Shown here: one piece after another, positions 53,497-62,594 of the stretch
How the letters are laid out: each line of letters begins with the position of its first letter
Numbering within the stretch: the first letter of the stretch is position 1
Assembly (NCBI RefSeq): GCF_001440395.1
Contig: NZ_LLXZ01000105.1
Coordinates: forward strand, 1-64,000
Source of the DNA: Bradyrhizobium jicamae
GTDB lineage: Bacteria; Pseudomonadota; Alphaproteobacteria; Rhizobiales; Xanthobacteraceae
Reading direction: 5' to 3'
Length of the DNA: 64,000 bases
The notes under the pieces: model-generated
Told to the model about the DNA's origin: nothing
The model's database searches: none
The model's input: only the letters and a program-made list of their open reading frames with translations
Program-made: the position numbers and the translations under genes

Positions 53497-54204
53497 ATGG
53501 ATTTGCAGCACGCCGATAGCACGCCGAGGGACGCGCGACCGCGCGGGTTGCTGCGCGCGATTATCGTCGGCTCGATGGCGATCCTGTTTGTCGGCGCGGC
53601 CGTGGGCTTCATAGCCTTTCTCTCGCAATTGCGCGGCGTCGAAATCAAACCGGCGCGCTCCGCCGACGGGATCGTGGTGTTCACCGGCGGCTCGTCGCGG
53701 GTGTCGGATGCGATGGAATTGCTGGCTGGCGGCTACGGCAAGCGGCTGTTGATTTCGGGCGTGCATCCGACCAACGCCGTCAGCGACATTTCGCGCTCGC
53801 TGCCTGACAACCAGTCGCTGCTCGGCTGCTGCGTCGATCTCGACCGTTCCGCCATCAACACGCGCAGCAATGCCGCGGAGACGCGGCGCTGGGCCCGCGA
53901 GCGCGGCTTCAAGTCGCTGATCGTCGTGACCTCGAACTACCATATGCCGCGCGCGATCCTGGAACTGTCGCATGCGATGCCGGACGTGACGCTGATTCCA
54001 TTTGCAGTGATCGGCGACAGATGGCGCGACGAGCCGTGGTGGACCAGCGGCGCGACGCTGCGGCTGTTGCTGTCGGAATATGCGAAATACGTCGCCGCCG
54101 AGGTGCGCGTGCGGTTCGCCGGCGTCGGCCTCGAACTGATGTCCGACCCCTCCGATCAGCCTGCGCCGGCGCCGCGCCGGCCGGCGACGGCGCAAGCCAA
54201 CTGA
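53497..54204 (+). CDS. YdcF/SanA-like DUF218 protein
   Basis: 235 residues. N-terminal transmembrane helix (about 19-45), then DUF218: DGIVVFTGGSSRVSDAMELL, KRLLISGVHPTN, SNAAETRRWARERGFKSLIVVTSNYHMPRA. Members are linked to cell-envelope maintenance (SanA, ElyC). It follows ftsX by about 115 bases. In related genomes a phospholipid acyltransferase gene often follows; here a chaC-like gene is convergent instead. Confidence 0.85.
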   Translation: MDLQHADSTPRDARPRGLLRAIIVGSMAILFVGAAVGFIAFLSQLRGVEIKPARSADGIVVFTGGSSRVSDAMELLAGGYGKRLLISGVHPTNAVSDISRSLPDNQSLLGCCVDLDRSAINTRSNAAETRRWARERGFKSLIVVTSNYHMPRAILELSHAMPDVTLIPFAVIGDRWRDEPWWTSGATLRLLLSEYAKYVAAEVRVRFAGVGLELMSDPSDQPAPAPRRPATAQAN

Positions 54205-54220
54205 GCGGATTTCACGCTTG

Positions 54221-54814
54221 CTAGAGGTTCTGCACCGGAGCGGGCAACGGATGCTGGTTGTGCAGCATCGCCGCGAGCCGGTGCAGTTGGGAATCGCGAA
54301 AGCCTTCCGCCTCGATCGCCTTCACGGTGGCCAGAACATAGTCGCGGTTGACGCCGGACTGGCCGTGTCCCTGCAGCACGTGGCGTAACTGTTCCGTCAG
54401 CGACAGCCTCCCGGCATATTGCACATGGCCGCGATCGACCACGTAGACCAGCGCGCTGACGCGCTCGCGTGCCGCGTTCTCCAGCCATACCGACCGTTTC
54501 ACCTCGCGATAGACCGAGGTAACCTGCTCGCGTTCGCGCAAATAGGCGATGGTCGCGGCGCTGTGCTTTTCCGCGACCCGGAACGCGATGCCGCGGCAGG
54601 CGCCGCCGCGGTCGAGCCCGAGCACGAGACCCGGCTTTTCCGGCGTGCCGCGATGGACGAAGGAATAGACGCAGAGCGCGCGGTGTTCCCCGATCAGCCG
54701 CGCCGGCACCCGTTCGATGAAGTCGAAGCCCGGGCGCCACATCAGGGAGCCGTAACCGAACACCCAGAGGTCGCCTGTCGAGAATTCCGTATCGTTGAGT
54801 GTGATCGCGGACAT
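54221..54814 (-). CDS. Gamma-glutamylcyclotransferase, ChaC-like
   Basis: 197 residues. The ChaC substrate-binding motif is VFGYGSLMW at 18-26, with FDFIERVPARLIGEHRALCVYS. It probably cleaves the gamma-glutamyl bond of glutathione to give 5-oxoproline. Convergent with the YdcF-like gene, 16 bases apart. Confidence 0.87.
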   Translation of the reverse strand: MSAITLNDTEFSTGDLWVFGYGSLMWRPGFDFIERVPARLIGEHRALCVYSFVHRGTPEKPGLVLGLDRGGACRGIAFRVAEKHSAATIAYLREREQVTSVYREVKRSVWLENAARERVSALVYVVDRGHVQYAGRLSLTEQLRHVLQGHGQSGVNRDYVLATVKAIEAEGFRDSQLHRLAAMLHNQHPLPAPVQNL

Positions 54815-54924
54815 GCCCTCGCACCGCTACCAGAACGGACCGGCAAAGCGAAGTGATTTCAATGCCTTTTGTTGTGGGAAGCGGATGCTTACATTCGCCC
54901 CAATTGCTAGCCAAAGGACGCCGC

Positions 54925-56112
54925 ATGCCTGACATGACCCCCGCGCCGCGCCGGCGCCCGCTGTGGCGCCTCTTCGCCGCGCCTGCATTGCTCCTTGTCG
55001 TCGCCGCGGCGTGGAGTGCGTTCTGGTTCTATGCCGCTTCCGAAGTCGGTGTTCGCGCGGATGCGTGGGCCGCGCAGGAGGCAAAGGCGGGACGGGTCTA
55101 TGCCTGCGGCAAGCGCTCGGTGGCCGGCTTCCCGTTCCGTTTCGAAGTCCGCTGTGACGACGCCAGCGTTTCGCTGGTCTCGCAGACCGCCGGTGCGCAG
55201 GTGCCGTTCACCGCACGGCTCGGCGAAATCCTGGTGATCGCGCAGATCTATCAGCCGAAACTCCTGATTGCCGAGTTCAAGTCACCGGCGACGCTGTCCG
55301 ATCGAGGCCAGCCGCCGTCGATGCAGGTGAACTGGACCACCGGTCGCAGCAGCGTGTCGGGACTGCCTGATATCCCGCAGCGCGCGTCCATCGCGTTCGA
55401 CAAGCCGTCGATCGAACGCGTCAACGGACCGGTGCGAACGCCGCTTGCGCGCGCCGGTCATGTCGAGCTGCACGGCCGCCTTGCCGATGGCTCGACCAGG
55501 GATAAGCCCGTGATCGAAGCGGTATTGCAGATATCCGGCGGCAACGTGCAGGAAGTGCACCCGATACTCGCGGCGCCGTTCGACGCCGACATCCAGACCA
55601 AGCTCACCGGCTTGAATGATTTTACGCCAAAGCCGTGGCCCGAACGGTTCAGGGAGTTGCAGGCGGCGGGCGGCCATATCGAAATCGTGCGCTCGCGGAT
55701 TCAGCAGGGCGATCTGATCTCGGTCGCCGCCGGGACGTTGAGCCTCAATGCCCAGGGGCGGATCGACGGCGAATTGCAGATGACGGTGACGGGGATAGAG
55801 CGCGTGATCCCGGCGCTCGGCATCGAGAAGATGCTGGAAGAGGGCGTGCCGCAGGCGACCCTCGATCGCGTCGCGCCTGGCGTCAAGACGCAGGATCTCA
55901 ACAATCTATTCGGCGCGCTCGACAGGGCGATCCCTGGCCTTGGCAAGGTCGTCAAGCAGAACGCCAACGCAGGCGTCGCCGCCGGCATCAACGCGCTCGG
56001 CAAGGAGACGGAGCTGGAGGGCAAGAAGGCGCGCGCCTTCCCGCTGCGCTTCGTCGACGGCGCGGTGTTTCTCGGGCCGTTCAAGGTAGGGCAGGTGCCG
56101 CCGCTGTTTTAG
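54925..56112 (+). CDS. DUF2125 family protein
   Basis: 395 residues from ATG 54925 (AAAGGA six bases upstream). N-terminal transmembrane segment (about 15-37), then the DUF2125 body with CGKRSVAGFPFRFEVRCDD and QVNWTTGRSSVSGLPDIPQRASIAFDKPS. The C-terminal part ends RFVDGAVFLGPFKVGQVPPLF. DUF2125 is an alphaproteobacterial envelope family of unknown function. Confidence 0.85.
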   Translation: MPDMTPAPRRRPLWRLFAAPALLLVVAAAWSAFWFYAASEVGVRADAWAAQEAKAGRVYACGKRSVAGFPFRFEVRCDDASVSLVSQTAGAQVPFTARLGEILVIAQIYQPKLLIAEFKSPATLSDRGQPPSMQVNWTTGRSSVSGLPDIPQRASIAFDKPSIERVNGPVRTPLARAGHVELHGRLADGSTRDKPVIEAVLQISGGNVQEVHPILAAPFDADIQTKLTGLNDFTPKPWPERFRELQAAGGHIEIVRSRIQQGDLISVAAGTLSLNAQGRIDGELQMTVTGIERVIPALGIEKMLEEGVPQATLDRVAPGVKTQDLNNLFGALDRAIPGLGKVVKQNANAGVAAGINALGKETELEGKKARAFPLRFVDGAVFLGPFKVGQVPPLF

Positions 56113-56255
56113 GGGCGCGTACTGTTAAATCCGATTTTGTATCGTAGCTTGCTGAATGTCCGCTTCGCGCCGCAAGCGACTGAAGGGCGCCGGTGGCTTA
56201 TCCACTCGCACCTTACGGCATTTCAAACTCTTTAGCATAGTTGCTGAGCAACGCA

Positions 56256-57545
56256 TTACAGATCGATAATCGTCCTTGCGGGGATTGCTTCTGGTGACTT
56301 AGGCACATTCCCCAGGATCACGAGACGTTGCAGCCAAGTCAGCTCGCGCTCAGGCGTCTTGGGAATTTCGACATAGTCGATCACAAGTTGGTCGTTTTCC
56401 TTCTCGATCCGGAAGTAATTCAGGCGATACGAAGGATAGTAGACCGAGGGCAACAAGCCAAAGCGCACCGGAACACGGGACAATAGCTTCAGCCACGTAC
56501 CGGTATTGATGACGACTTGACCGGCGGGACCCAGTCGCCGCAGGAACGCCGAATGCGTGTGTCCAAAAATGAACACCGCTACCTTGTCATCCTCCTGGAA
56601 AACCTCCTGAGCCCCTTTGAGGTAGGGCGCTTCCGAATCGAGATTCGGGGTCACTCCGTGGCTCGTCCGTAGACGAAAGCGATGCAACGTTCGCATGAGG
56701 TCACGTTCGACGACCAACGCGGGGATACCGAACAAAATCAAAAAGACGGAATTGATCGCGATCACGACCTGAAGGACGTTGTCGATGATCCCCAGCCTGC
56801 TCATCAGCGGGTTGTGAAATATGATATTGTAATCGAAGATGCCCGCGACACGAAGGATTTCCCCGATGATCGCGATCATCGTGACGCCAGCCAGCAGCAG
56901 GAAGGGCAGCAGCACCCAGCGTAGCACCGTACTCATCTCGCGGTAGAAGTAGTTCGACAGCATCCACTCGGGAATCTGCATCGTGCCCACGGAACGGATG
57001 TCCTTGAGCCAGTCTCCCCGGCCGAAGTCCGAATGCCGGCTGGCTCCGCTGACGAAGGTTTCCGTGATGAAGTAGCCCACCGGAAGAGCGTAAGCGTTGC
57101 CATATTCGGGGAAGCTATTGAACTGATCGCGCTGCTGTCCGTGTTCGATCCATATCCTCTTGTCGCCCACCGGGCGGATCAGGACCAGGCTCGGGTCCAG
57201 ATGGATGTTGTATGCCTGCAGTTTCTCCACAAAGGTCGGATCGCAAGCGAGATCATAGTCGTGATTCCCGACCATCATGGTCACCTTGATGCGCGCTCCG
57301 GTAGCCCTGAGTTGGTCGAAAATCGCCTGGTGCGCCCGTATGATGTGCGCAAGCCTTTCAACCCCGCGCACAAGCGTGAGCTCCCAGAAGCCAAACGTGT
57401 CGCCCACGATCAGAAGCTCAGTGTCGGGGCCTTCTTTTTCCAACTCCTTCAGGAATTTGATGAACTCGGCGGCGTAATCGCAATGCTGCAATTGACCGTC
57501 GCCACCCATGTGCAGGTCACTGACAAAATAATACTTCTGTGCCAA
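56256..57545 (-). CDS. Metallophosphoesterase with a membrane hairpin inserted
   Basis: 429 residues. Metal-binding motifs in order: DLH (10-12), GDTFGFWE (48-55), GNHD (93-96), HG (135-136) and GHTH (328-331); the calcineurin-like core is complete. Between the fourth and fifth motifs are two hydrophobic segments (about 207-232 and 253-279), so the enzyme is probably anchored in the inner membrane. No close family name is known to me; substrate unknown. This 3-kb region is visibly less GC-rich than its surroundings. It is divergent from the AI-2E transporter gene, with 97 bases between. Confidence 0.85.
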   Translation of the reverse strand: MAQKYYFVSDLHMGGDGQLQHCDYAAEFIKFLKELEKEGPDTELLIVGDTFGFWELTLVRGVERLAHIIRAHQAIFDQLRATGARIKVTMMVGNHDYDLACDPTFVEKLQAYNIHLDPSLVLIRPVGDKRIWIEHGQQRDQFNSFPEYGNAYALPVGYFITETFVSGASRHSDFGRGDWLKDIRSVGTMQIPEWMLSNYFYREMSTVLRWVLLPFLLLAGVTMIAIIGEILRVAGIFDYNIIFHNPLMSRLGIIDNVLQVVIAINSVFLILFGIPALVVERDLMRTLHRFRLRTSHGVTPNLDSEAPYLKGAQEVFQEDDKVAVFIFGHTHSAFLRRLGPAGQVVINTGTWLKLLSRVPVRFGLLPSVYYPSYRLNYFRIEKENDQLVIDYVEIPKTPERELTWLQRLVILGNVPKSPEAIPARTIIDL

Positions 57546-57642
57546 AGTATGATCTCCCTGCCAGACCGGTCGAAAATATCCGACCGAGGGTCATACACGT
57601 GCGCAGCATATCGCCCAGGCCGGCTTGATGTAAGCATGAACC

Positions 57643-58758
57643 ATGAACCTCACTCGGCCCGTCGCATTCTGGATTGCGGTATTGGCGGCGGTCGTCGTCG
57701 CCGTCGTTCTCTTGCGCGAAGTCCTGCTGCCTTTCGTCGCCGGGATGCTACTGGCGTATCTACTTGATCCTCTGGCCACCCGGCTGGAACGGCTCGGGAT
57801 GAACCGCCTCGTTGCGACGCTAACCATCGTCGGGTTGTTCGTTGTCGGCGTGACCACGCTTATCATTCTGACCGCCCCGGTCGTTGTCGGTGAGCTTGCC
57901 TACTTCATCGATAATTTTCCGCTCTACATCAAAACGGTGCGGGGGTTCGCGACCGATCCAGATCGGCCGTGGCTGAGCAAGCTTGTGGGGGAAGGCCTGG
58001 CCTACGCCGAGCAGTCGGTCGGGGAATTAACCGCAATGGCGACTGCCGGGTTCAAAGATTTTCTGCGCTCGGTTTGGACCGGAGGCCGGGCGCTGATCTC
58101 GGCCTTCTCCCTCCTGGTGGTGACCCCGATCGTTGCCTGCTATCTCATCTATGATTGGAAGAAGATGGTGGCGGTTATCGACAACTGGATACCGCCTGCG
58201 CAGCGCGATACCGTCCGGGCCCTTGCTCGCGAGATCGACGACACGATCGGCGGCTTTTTGATCGGTCAAGGCACGCTCTGCCTGATCCTCGCGGTATTCT
58301 ACGCGGCAGCGCTGTCCGTGCTCGGGCTCAAGCATGGGATCCTGATCGGCATTGCGGCAGGACTGATAAGCTTCGTGCCGTATCTCGGCTCCCTTAGCGG
58401 GCTCGTCACATCGACGTGCGTTGCGATTGCACAGTTCTGGCCGCATTGGGCCATCATCTGGATCGTCCCGGCGATCTTCTTCGTCGGCCAGACGCTGTCA
58501 GACTATTTGCTGTCGCCCTATTTCGTTGGCCGGCGCGTCAACTTGAACCCGGTCTGGATCATGTTTGCGCTGTTCGCATTCGGCTACCTGTTCGGGTTCG
58601 TCGGCCTTTTAATTGCCGTGCCGCTCGCGTCCGCTATCGGCGTGCTGACGCGCTTCGCGTTACAACGATATTACGAAAGCTTCTTTTATACGGCCACCCC
58701 GAGGGCAACTACGACAGATGCGGTTAGATTGACGCATTGCGACAAGAAGATGGATTGA
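57643..58758 (+). CDS. AI-2E-family transporter
   Basis: 371 residues with seven or eight transmembrane helices in the PerM/AI-2E pattern (LLREVLLPFVAGMLLAYLLDPLATRLERLG near the start, FLIGQGTLCLILAVFYAAALSVLGLKHGILIGIAAGLISFVPYLGSLSG in the middle and LSDYLLSPYFVGRRVNLNPVW). Members export autoinducer-2 or other molecules or exchange Na+/H+; the role here is unproven. Start ATG 57643. Confidence 0.87.
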   Translation: MNLTRPVAFWIAVLAAVVVAVVLLREVLLPFVAGMLLAYLLDPLATRLERLGMNRLVATLTIVGLFVVGVTTLIILTAPVVVGELAYFIDNFPLYIKTVRGFATDPDRPWLSKLVGEGLAYAEQSVGELTAMATAGFKDFLRSVWTGGRALISAFSLLVVTPIVACYLIYDWKKMVAVIDNWIPPAQRDTVRALAREIDDTIGGFLIGQGTLCLILAVFYAAALSVLGLKHGILIGIAAGLISFVPYLGSLSGLVTSTCVAIAQFWPHWAIIWIVPAIFFVGQTLSDYLLSPYFVGRRVNLNPVWIMFALFAFGYLFGFVGLLIAVPLASAIGVLTRFALQRYYESFFYTATPRATTTDAVRLTHCDKKMD

Positions 58759-59067
58759 TTATCGCACCGCCTCGGTCATTTCCGGACCTCGACGCGCCCA
58801 AGCACGAGGTCGGCTTTGCCCCTAACAACGGGCATCGTCGGGCGTCGTCAGACTTGAATCGCTTCGACTTCAGGGCGGGCGGGCAATACTTCCCGCTCAC
58901 GACGTCCGACGAACGGCCATAGAACCGGTAGGTGATGACGTATTTCTTGCCTTCCGGATCGCCGAAGCGTGATCGTCTGAGAAGACTGTGGCGGGAATGT
59001 CCTTGTCGCAATGCCGCTCTTGCTCTCTGACGGCCGACGCGATGGGTCGCTAATGAGGAGAAGCAAG
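58759..59067. other. Spacer before the small secreted gene
   Basis: 309 bases without a gene I can support. A 95-codon minus-strand reading (TTG start, no ribosome binding site) is present but has no recognisable domain. No hairpin with a T tract follows the AI-2E gene. Confidence 0.5.
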
Positions 59068-59291
59068 ATGACCAGAATTTCGTTTTTGGCGCTGCCGTGG
59101 CCTTGTCCGCACTGTTCGCGTCGCACGCGTCGGCACAGCATATGATCGACGAACCGGAAATGTATGCGTTCTACCATCCAAATGGCGATCTCGGAATCGG
59201 ATCGGTACGATCGCCGGTTGACGCCCAGGCGATGACGCCACGGCTCGTGATGCGACAATCGATCACGAGGCACAAGCCGTCGCACAAGTAG
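59068..59291 (+). pseudogene. Small secreted protein broken by a one-base frameshift in its signal peptide
   Basis: ATG 59068 has GAGGAG upstream and starts a signal sequence (MTRISFLAL) but runs to a stop after about 25 codons. The frame used from 59097 onward continues as ALSALFASHASAQ (a signal-peptide end) and a short mature part with EMYAFYHPNGDLGIGS. The two pieces join if one base is changed near 59086-59096. A one-base deletion, a programmed shift or a sequencing error are all possible; a protein of about 75 residues would result. Confidence 0.5.
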
Positions 59292-59358
59292 CGGCCATGA
59301 TCGGTTCAAGGCAGTCGATCGCGGGATGGGCGGCTTCGTGCGCCTGTCCCGCGCCTTC

Positions 59359-60300
59359 TCACTCGCCCTTCTTCTCCAGCGGCGGATGCGGACGGCCGAA
59401 ATCGGGCGCCGCCGAGTCCTGGCCGATCTCGACGATGCCGCGGCGGATGGCGCGGGTGCGAGTGAAGTGCTCGAACAGCGCCTCGCCGTCATTGCGGCGG
59501 ATCGCACGCGTGAGTTTGGACAGATCCTCGTTGAAGGTGCCGAGCATTTCCAGCACGGCTTCCTTGTTGTTGAGGAACACATCGCGCCACATCGTCGGGT
59601 CCGATGCTGCGATGCGGGTGAAATCGCGAAAACCGCCGGCGGAGAACTTGATCACTTCCGACGACGTCACCTGCGCCAGCTCGTCCGCCGTGCCGACGAT
59701 GGTGTAGGCGATCAGATGCGGCAGATGGCTGGTGATCGCCAGCACCAGGTCGTGATGATCAGGCGTCATGATCTCGACCCTGGCGCCCATGCCGGCCCAG
59801 AACGCGCGCAGCGTTTCGACCGCCACGGGGTCGGCGCCGTCGGGCGGGGTCAGAATGCACCAGCGGTTGATGAAGAGTTCGGCGAAGCCGGAGTCGGGCC
59901 CCGAATGTTCGGTGCCCGCGACCGGATGCGCCGGCACGAAATGAACGTTGCCCGGCAGGTGCGGCGCCATTTCGCGAACGATGGCGCCCTTGACCGATCC
60001 GACGTCGGAAACGATCGCGCCAGCCTTCAGGTGTGGCGCGATCTCCTGCGCGACCGCGCCGCAGGCGCCGACGGGAATGCAGAGGATCACGAGGTCGGCG
60101 TCGCTGACGGCCTCCGCGTTGGTCTCCAGCACGCGATCGACGATGTTGAGTTCGCTGACCCGCGCGCGGGTTTTTTCCGAGCGCGCGGTGGTGACGATTT
60201 CGCTGGCAAGCCCCTGGGCCCGCACGGCGCGCGCGATCGAGCCGCCGATCAGGCCGAAGCCGATCAGCGCGACGCGTCGGAAGATTGGTGCCGCGCTCAC
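59359..60300 (-). CDS. tyrC: Prephenate/arogenate dehydrogenase
   Basis: 313 residues from a GTG at 60300, which overlaps the hisC stop (GTGA). NAD-binding motif GFGLIGGS at 14-21; [12 protein letters not shown] and the [19 protein letters not shown] block are characteristic of prephenate dehydrogenase. It forms 4-hydroxyphenylpyruvate or tyrosine. The C-terminus ends with a short charged tail. With hisC and the chorismate mutase gene it forms one minus-strand operon. Confidence 0.92.
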   Translation of the reverse strand: MSAAPIFRRVALIGFGLIGGSIARAVRAQGLASEIVTTARSEKTRARVSELNIVDRVLETNAEAVSDADLVILCIPVGACGAVAQEIAPHLKAGAIVSDVGSVKGAIVREMAPHLPGNVHFVPAHPVAGTEHSGPDSGFAELFINRWCILTPPDGADPVAVETLRAFWAGMGARVEIMTPDHHDLVLAITSHLPHLIAYTIVGTADELAQVTSSEVIKFSAGGFRDFTRIAASDPTMWRDVFLNNKEAVLEMLGTFNEDLSKLTRAIRRNDGEALFEHFTRTRAIRRGIVEIGQDSAAPDFGRPHPPLEKKGE

Positions 60301-61400
60301 TTGGCTGCCATGAAGTCGCGCAAGCCATCGACGACGAGGCGGTTGGCCTCCTCGGTGCCGATGGTCATGCGCAGGGAATGCGGCAGGCCGTAATTGTTCA
60401 GCGCCCGCAACACCAGGCCGCGCTTGGTGAGGAACGCGTCCGCTTCCGCCGATGTCTTGCCCTTGTCCGTCGGAAAGTGGATCAACACGAAGTTCGCCAC
60501 GCTCGGCGTCACCTTCAGGCCGAGCTTGCCGATCTCTTCCGTCAGCCAGTTGCGCCACTTTTCGGTGAACGCCTTCGACATCTGGACATGCGCGGTGTCC
60601 TCGATCGCGGCCACCGCCGCCAGCATCGCCGGCGTCGAGACGTTGAAGGGCCCGCGGATGCGGTTGACGGCATCGACGATGTTGGCCGGGCCGAACATCC
60701 AGCCGATCCGCAACGCCGCCAGCCCGTGAATCTTGGAGAAGGTGTGCGTCATCACGGTGTTTTCGGTGGTCGCCACCAGTTCCAGGCCGAGCTCGTAATC
60801 GTTGCGCGACACGTAGTCGGCGTACGCAGCATCGAGCACCAGCAGCACATGCGGCGGCAGGCCGGCACGCAGCCGCTTGACCTCGTCGAACGGCAGATAG
60901 GTCCCGGTCGGGTTGTTCGGGTTGGCGAGCCACACCAGCTTGGTCTTCGGCGTCACGCGCGCGAGAATGGCGTCGACATCGGCGGTGAAATTGGTCTCGG
61001 GCGCGACGACGTTCCTGGCGCCGTTCGCCATCGTGGCGATCGGGTAGACCAGAAAGCCGTGGGCGGTGGAGATCGCTTCATCGCCATGGCTGAGATAGGT
61101 GTGCGCCAGAAGGTTGAGGATTTCGTCCGAGCCGGCGCTGCAGATGATGCGGTTGGGATCGAGCCCATAGGCGCGGCCGATCGCCTCGCGCAGCACCCTT
61201 GAGGTTCCTTCCGGATAGTCTTCCAGATGTCCGGCAGCGTCCTTATAGACGGCCATCGCCTTCGGCGACGGCCCGAACGGGGTCTCGTTGGCCGACAGCT
61301 TGAACACCTTGCGGCCCGGCTCCGGCACCGGCGTCTTGCCGGGCGTGTAGGGCGCAATATCGAGAATGCCGGGATTCGGCACGGGGCGGTTCATCTTCAA
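60297..61400 (-). CDS. hisC: Histidinol-phosphate aminotransferase
   Basis: 367 residues. PLP lysine is Lys223 in [34 protein letters not shown] and DAAYADY motifs are all present. Transaminates histidinol phosphate and, in many alphaproteobacteria, also aromatic keto acids, which fits its place between the chorismate mutase and tyrC genes. Confidence 0.94.
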   Translation of the reverse strand: MKMNRPVPNPGILDIAPYTPGKTPVPEPGRKVFKLSANETPFGPSPKAMAVYKDAAGHLEDYPEGTSRVLREAIGRAYGLDPNRIICSAGSDEILNLLAHTYLSHGDEAISTAHGFLVYPIATMANGARNVVAPETNFTADVDAILARVTPKTKLVWLANPNNPTGTYLPFDEVKRLRAGLPPHVLLVLDAAYADYVSRNDYELGLELVATTENTVMTHTFSKIHGLAALRIGWMFGPANIVDAVNRIRGPFNVSTPAMLAAVAAIEDTAHVQMSKAFTEKWRNWLTEEIGKLGLKVTPSVANFVLIHFPTDKGKTSAEADAFLTKRGLVLRALNNYGLPHSLRMTIGTEEANRLVVDGLRDFMAAK

Positions 61401-61421
61401 CTCCGGAATTTCAGGCGGCGT

Positions 61422-62270
61422 TCAAGGCTTCGCCGACCCGTTCGGGGGCACCGTATAGCGCGTTGCGTGGCTGCCGACGAGGGCCGAAGAGCGCACCGAG
61501 GCCCCGGCCTGGATCAGGGCCGCCTTGATCTTCTCGAAGCCGGTGCCGGCATCCGAGACCAGAAGCGCCGCGCCGTCGAAGGCGGTGTCCGGCACGGCGA
61601 CGATTTCGGCGAGCGGGGCAAGGGCGCGGGCGATATCGGCATTCCAGCCAGCGACGCGGACGCTCCACATCTGCACTTCCGTCACCATGGCATCGTCGGC
61701 CACCCGCGAGATCACGAACACGGGCAGCGCCGCCGGATGATCGGCGCGCTCCAGGAACGGCAGCCGGGCGATGATCTTCGGCGCGCCATCGGCTTCCAGC
61801 GCATTCCACCACGGCGTACGGCTCGACACCGCCGAGACCAGCGCCAGATCGCCCTTCGATTTCGCCACCGCCTCGACGGCGGCCTGCGCGCTGAAATGGC
61901 CGACATAAGGCACCACGAAGCCGAAATGAAACCGCGCCGAATCCCGCATCGCGGGCTCGCCGAGCGAGACGTCCGCATGCACCGAGAACGGCGCCTGGAC
62001 ATAGGTGAAGGTCGAGATGATGACGCGCCAGATGCTCTCGATGGTGTCGAGTGGCAGGATGCCGCGATGGCGCCGCACGAGCTCGCGCATCATGCTGGCC
62101 TCGCGCGCCGGGCGGAATGCCGAGCCGACCTCCTGGGTCTGCTTCACCTGGATCAGCCGGTCGATGATGTCGCCGCGCGCCATCAGGAGGCGATGGACCT
62201 GCTCGTCAATCGCGTCGATCTCCTTGCGCAATTCCTGCAAAGAGGGCGGAGCCGGGGGAGCTTTGGACAT
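61422..62270 (-). CDS. Chorismate mutase with a PheA-like C-terminal region
   Basis: 282 residues from MSKAPPAPPSL (62270, AAGG upstream). N-terminal AroQ-type chorismate mutase: LQELRKEIDAIDEQVHRLLMARGDIIDRLIQVK (arginine and lysine active-site pattern). The rest (about 100-282) keeps a prephenate-dehydratase-like pattern only loosely (RFHFGFVVPYVGHFSAQAAVEAVAKSKGDLALV); the TRF catalytic motif of true dehydratases is not evident. So it may be a mutase with a regulatory or degenerate domain. It is first in the chorismate mutase-hisC-tyrC operon. Confidence 0.85.
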   Translation of the reverse strand: MSKAPPAPPSLQELRKEIDAIDEQVHRLLMARGDIIDRLIQVKQTQEVGSAFRPAREASMMRELVRRHRGILPLDTIESIWRVIISTFTYVQAPFSVHADVSLGEPAMRDSARFHFGFVVPYVGHFSAQAAVEAVAKSKGDLALVSAVSSRTPWWNALEADGAPKIIARLPFLERADHPAALPVFVISRVADDAMVTEVQMWSVRVAGWNADIARALAPLAEIVAVPDTAFDGAALLVSDAGTGFEKIKAALIQAGASVRSSALVGSHATRYTVPPNGSAKP

Positions 62271-62403
62271 GTCAGAACCTTCAGCGCCGGATCGATCCGA
62301 AATCACCGGCAATCATGGCCATTGATTAGAAAAGACGGCCGCTGAAAGCAAAGAGAAACGGCTGCGCCGGCATGGCAGCTACCCGGTTAACCATGGGCCT
62401 GCC

Positions 62404-62432
62404 TTGACGAAAGGGCCGCTTCGGACTAGTTT
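62404..62432 (+). promoter_or_regulatory. Sigma-70-like promoter of metX
   Basis: TTGACG (62404-62409), a 17-base spacer and TAGTTT (62427-62432). Transcription would start around 62439, directly before the riboswitch. The -35 is good, the -10 moderate. Confidence 0.6.
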
Positions 62433-62442
62433 TAGGCCATTC

Positions 62443-62503
62443 CGTGGTCATTTGAGCCGGCCGGCTTGCAGCCACGTTAAACAACTCGCTAAACAGGCCG
62501 GGG
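62443..62503 (+). ncRNA. SAM-II riboswitch aptamer
   Basis: P1 pairs CGTGG (62443-62447) with CCACG (62472-62476). The pseudoknot forms between CCGGCC (62457-62462) and GGCCGG (62496-62501). The conserved words TTGCAGCCACG, TTAAA and CGCTAAA are present in the right order, as in the metA/metX class seen in alphaproteobacteria. It precedes metX, a normal gene for this riboswitch. Confidence 0.9.
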
Positions 62504-62514
62504 ACAGAAGTGAT

Positions 62515-62548
62515 CCCGGCCGAACCTTTCGTTCAGGCCGGGTTTTTT
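62515..62548 (+). terminator. SAM-controlled intrinsic terminator before metX
   Basis: CCCGGCC-GAAC (62515-62525) pairs with GTTC-A-GGCCGGG (62531-62542) around CTTTC, followed by six T (62543-62548). The left arm can instead pair with GGCCGGG at 62496-62502, which is part of the riboswitch pseudoknot, giving an anti-terminator. Confidence 0.85.
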
Positions 62549-62570
62549 ATGGCCTGACTTCTGTCTGGAG

Positions 62571-62584
62571 CCTCCGCAAGGAGG
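62571..62584 (+). promoter_or_regulatory. Ribosome-binding-site hairpin of metX
   Basis: CCTCC-GCAA-GGAGG forms a five-base stem with a GNRA-type tetraloop. The GGAGG (62580-62584) is the only Shine-Dalgarno sequence of metX, 10 bases before its ATG, so the hairpin would hide it. Confidence 0.6.
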
Positions 62585-62594
62585 TCGGTCGTCG

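Noticed and set aside
54205..54220. A phospholipid acyltransferase gene expected after the YdcF-like gene
   Set aside because: Not present; the next gene is the convergent ChaC-like one.
58724..59011. 95-codon minus-strand reading frame with a TTG start
   Set aside because: No ribosome binding site and no domain, so I do not call it a gene.
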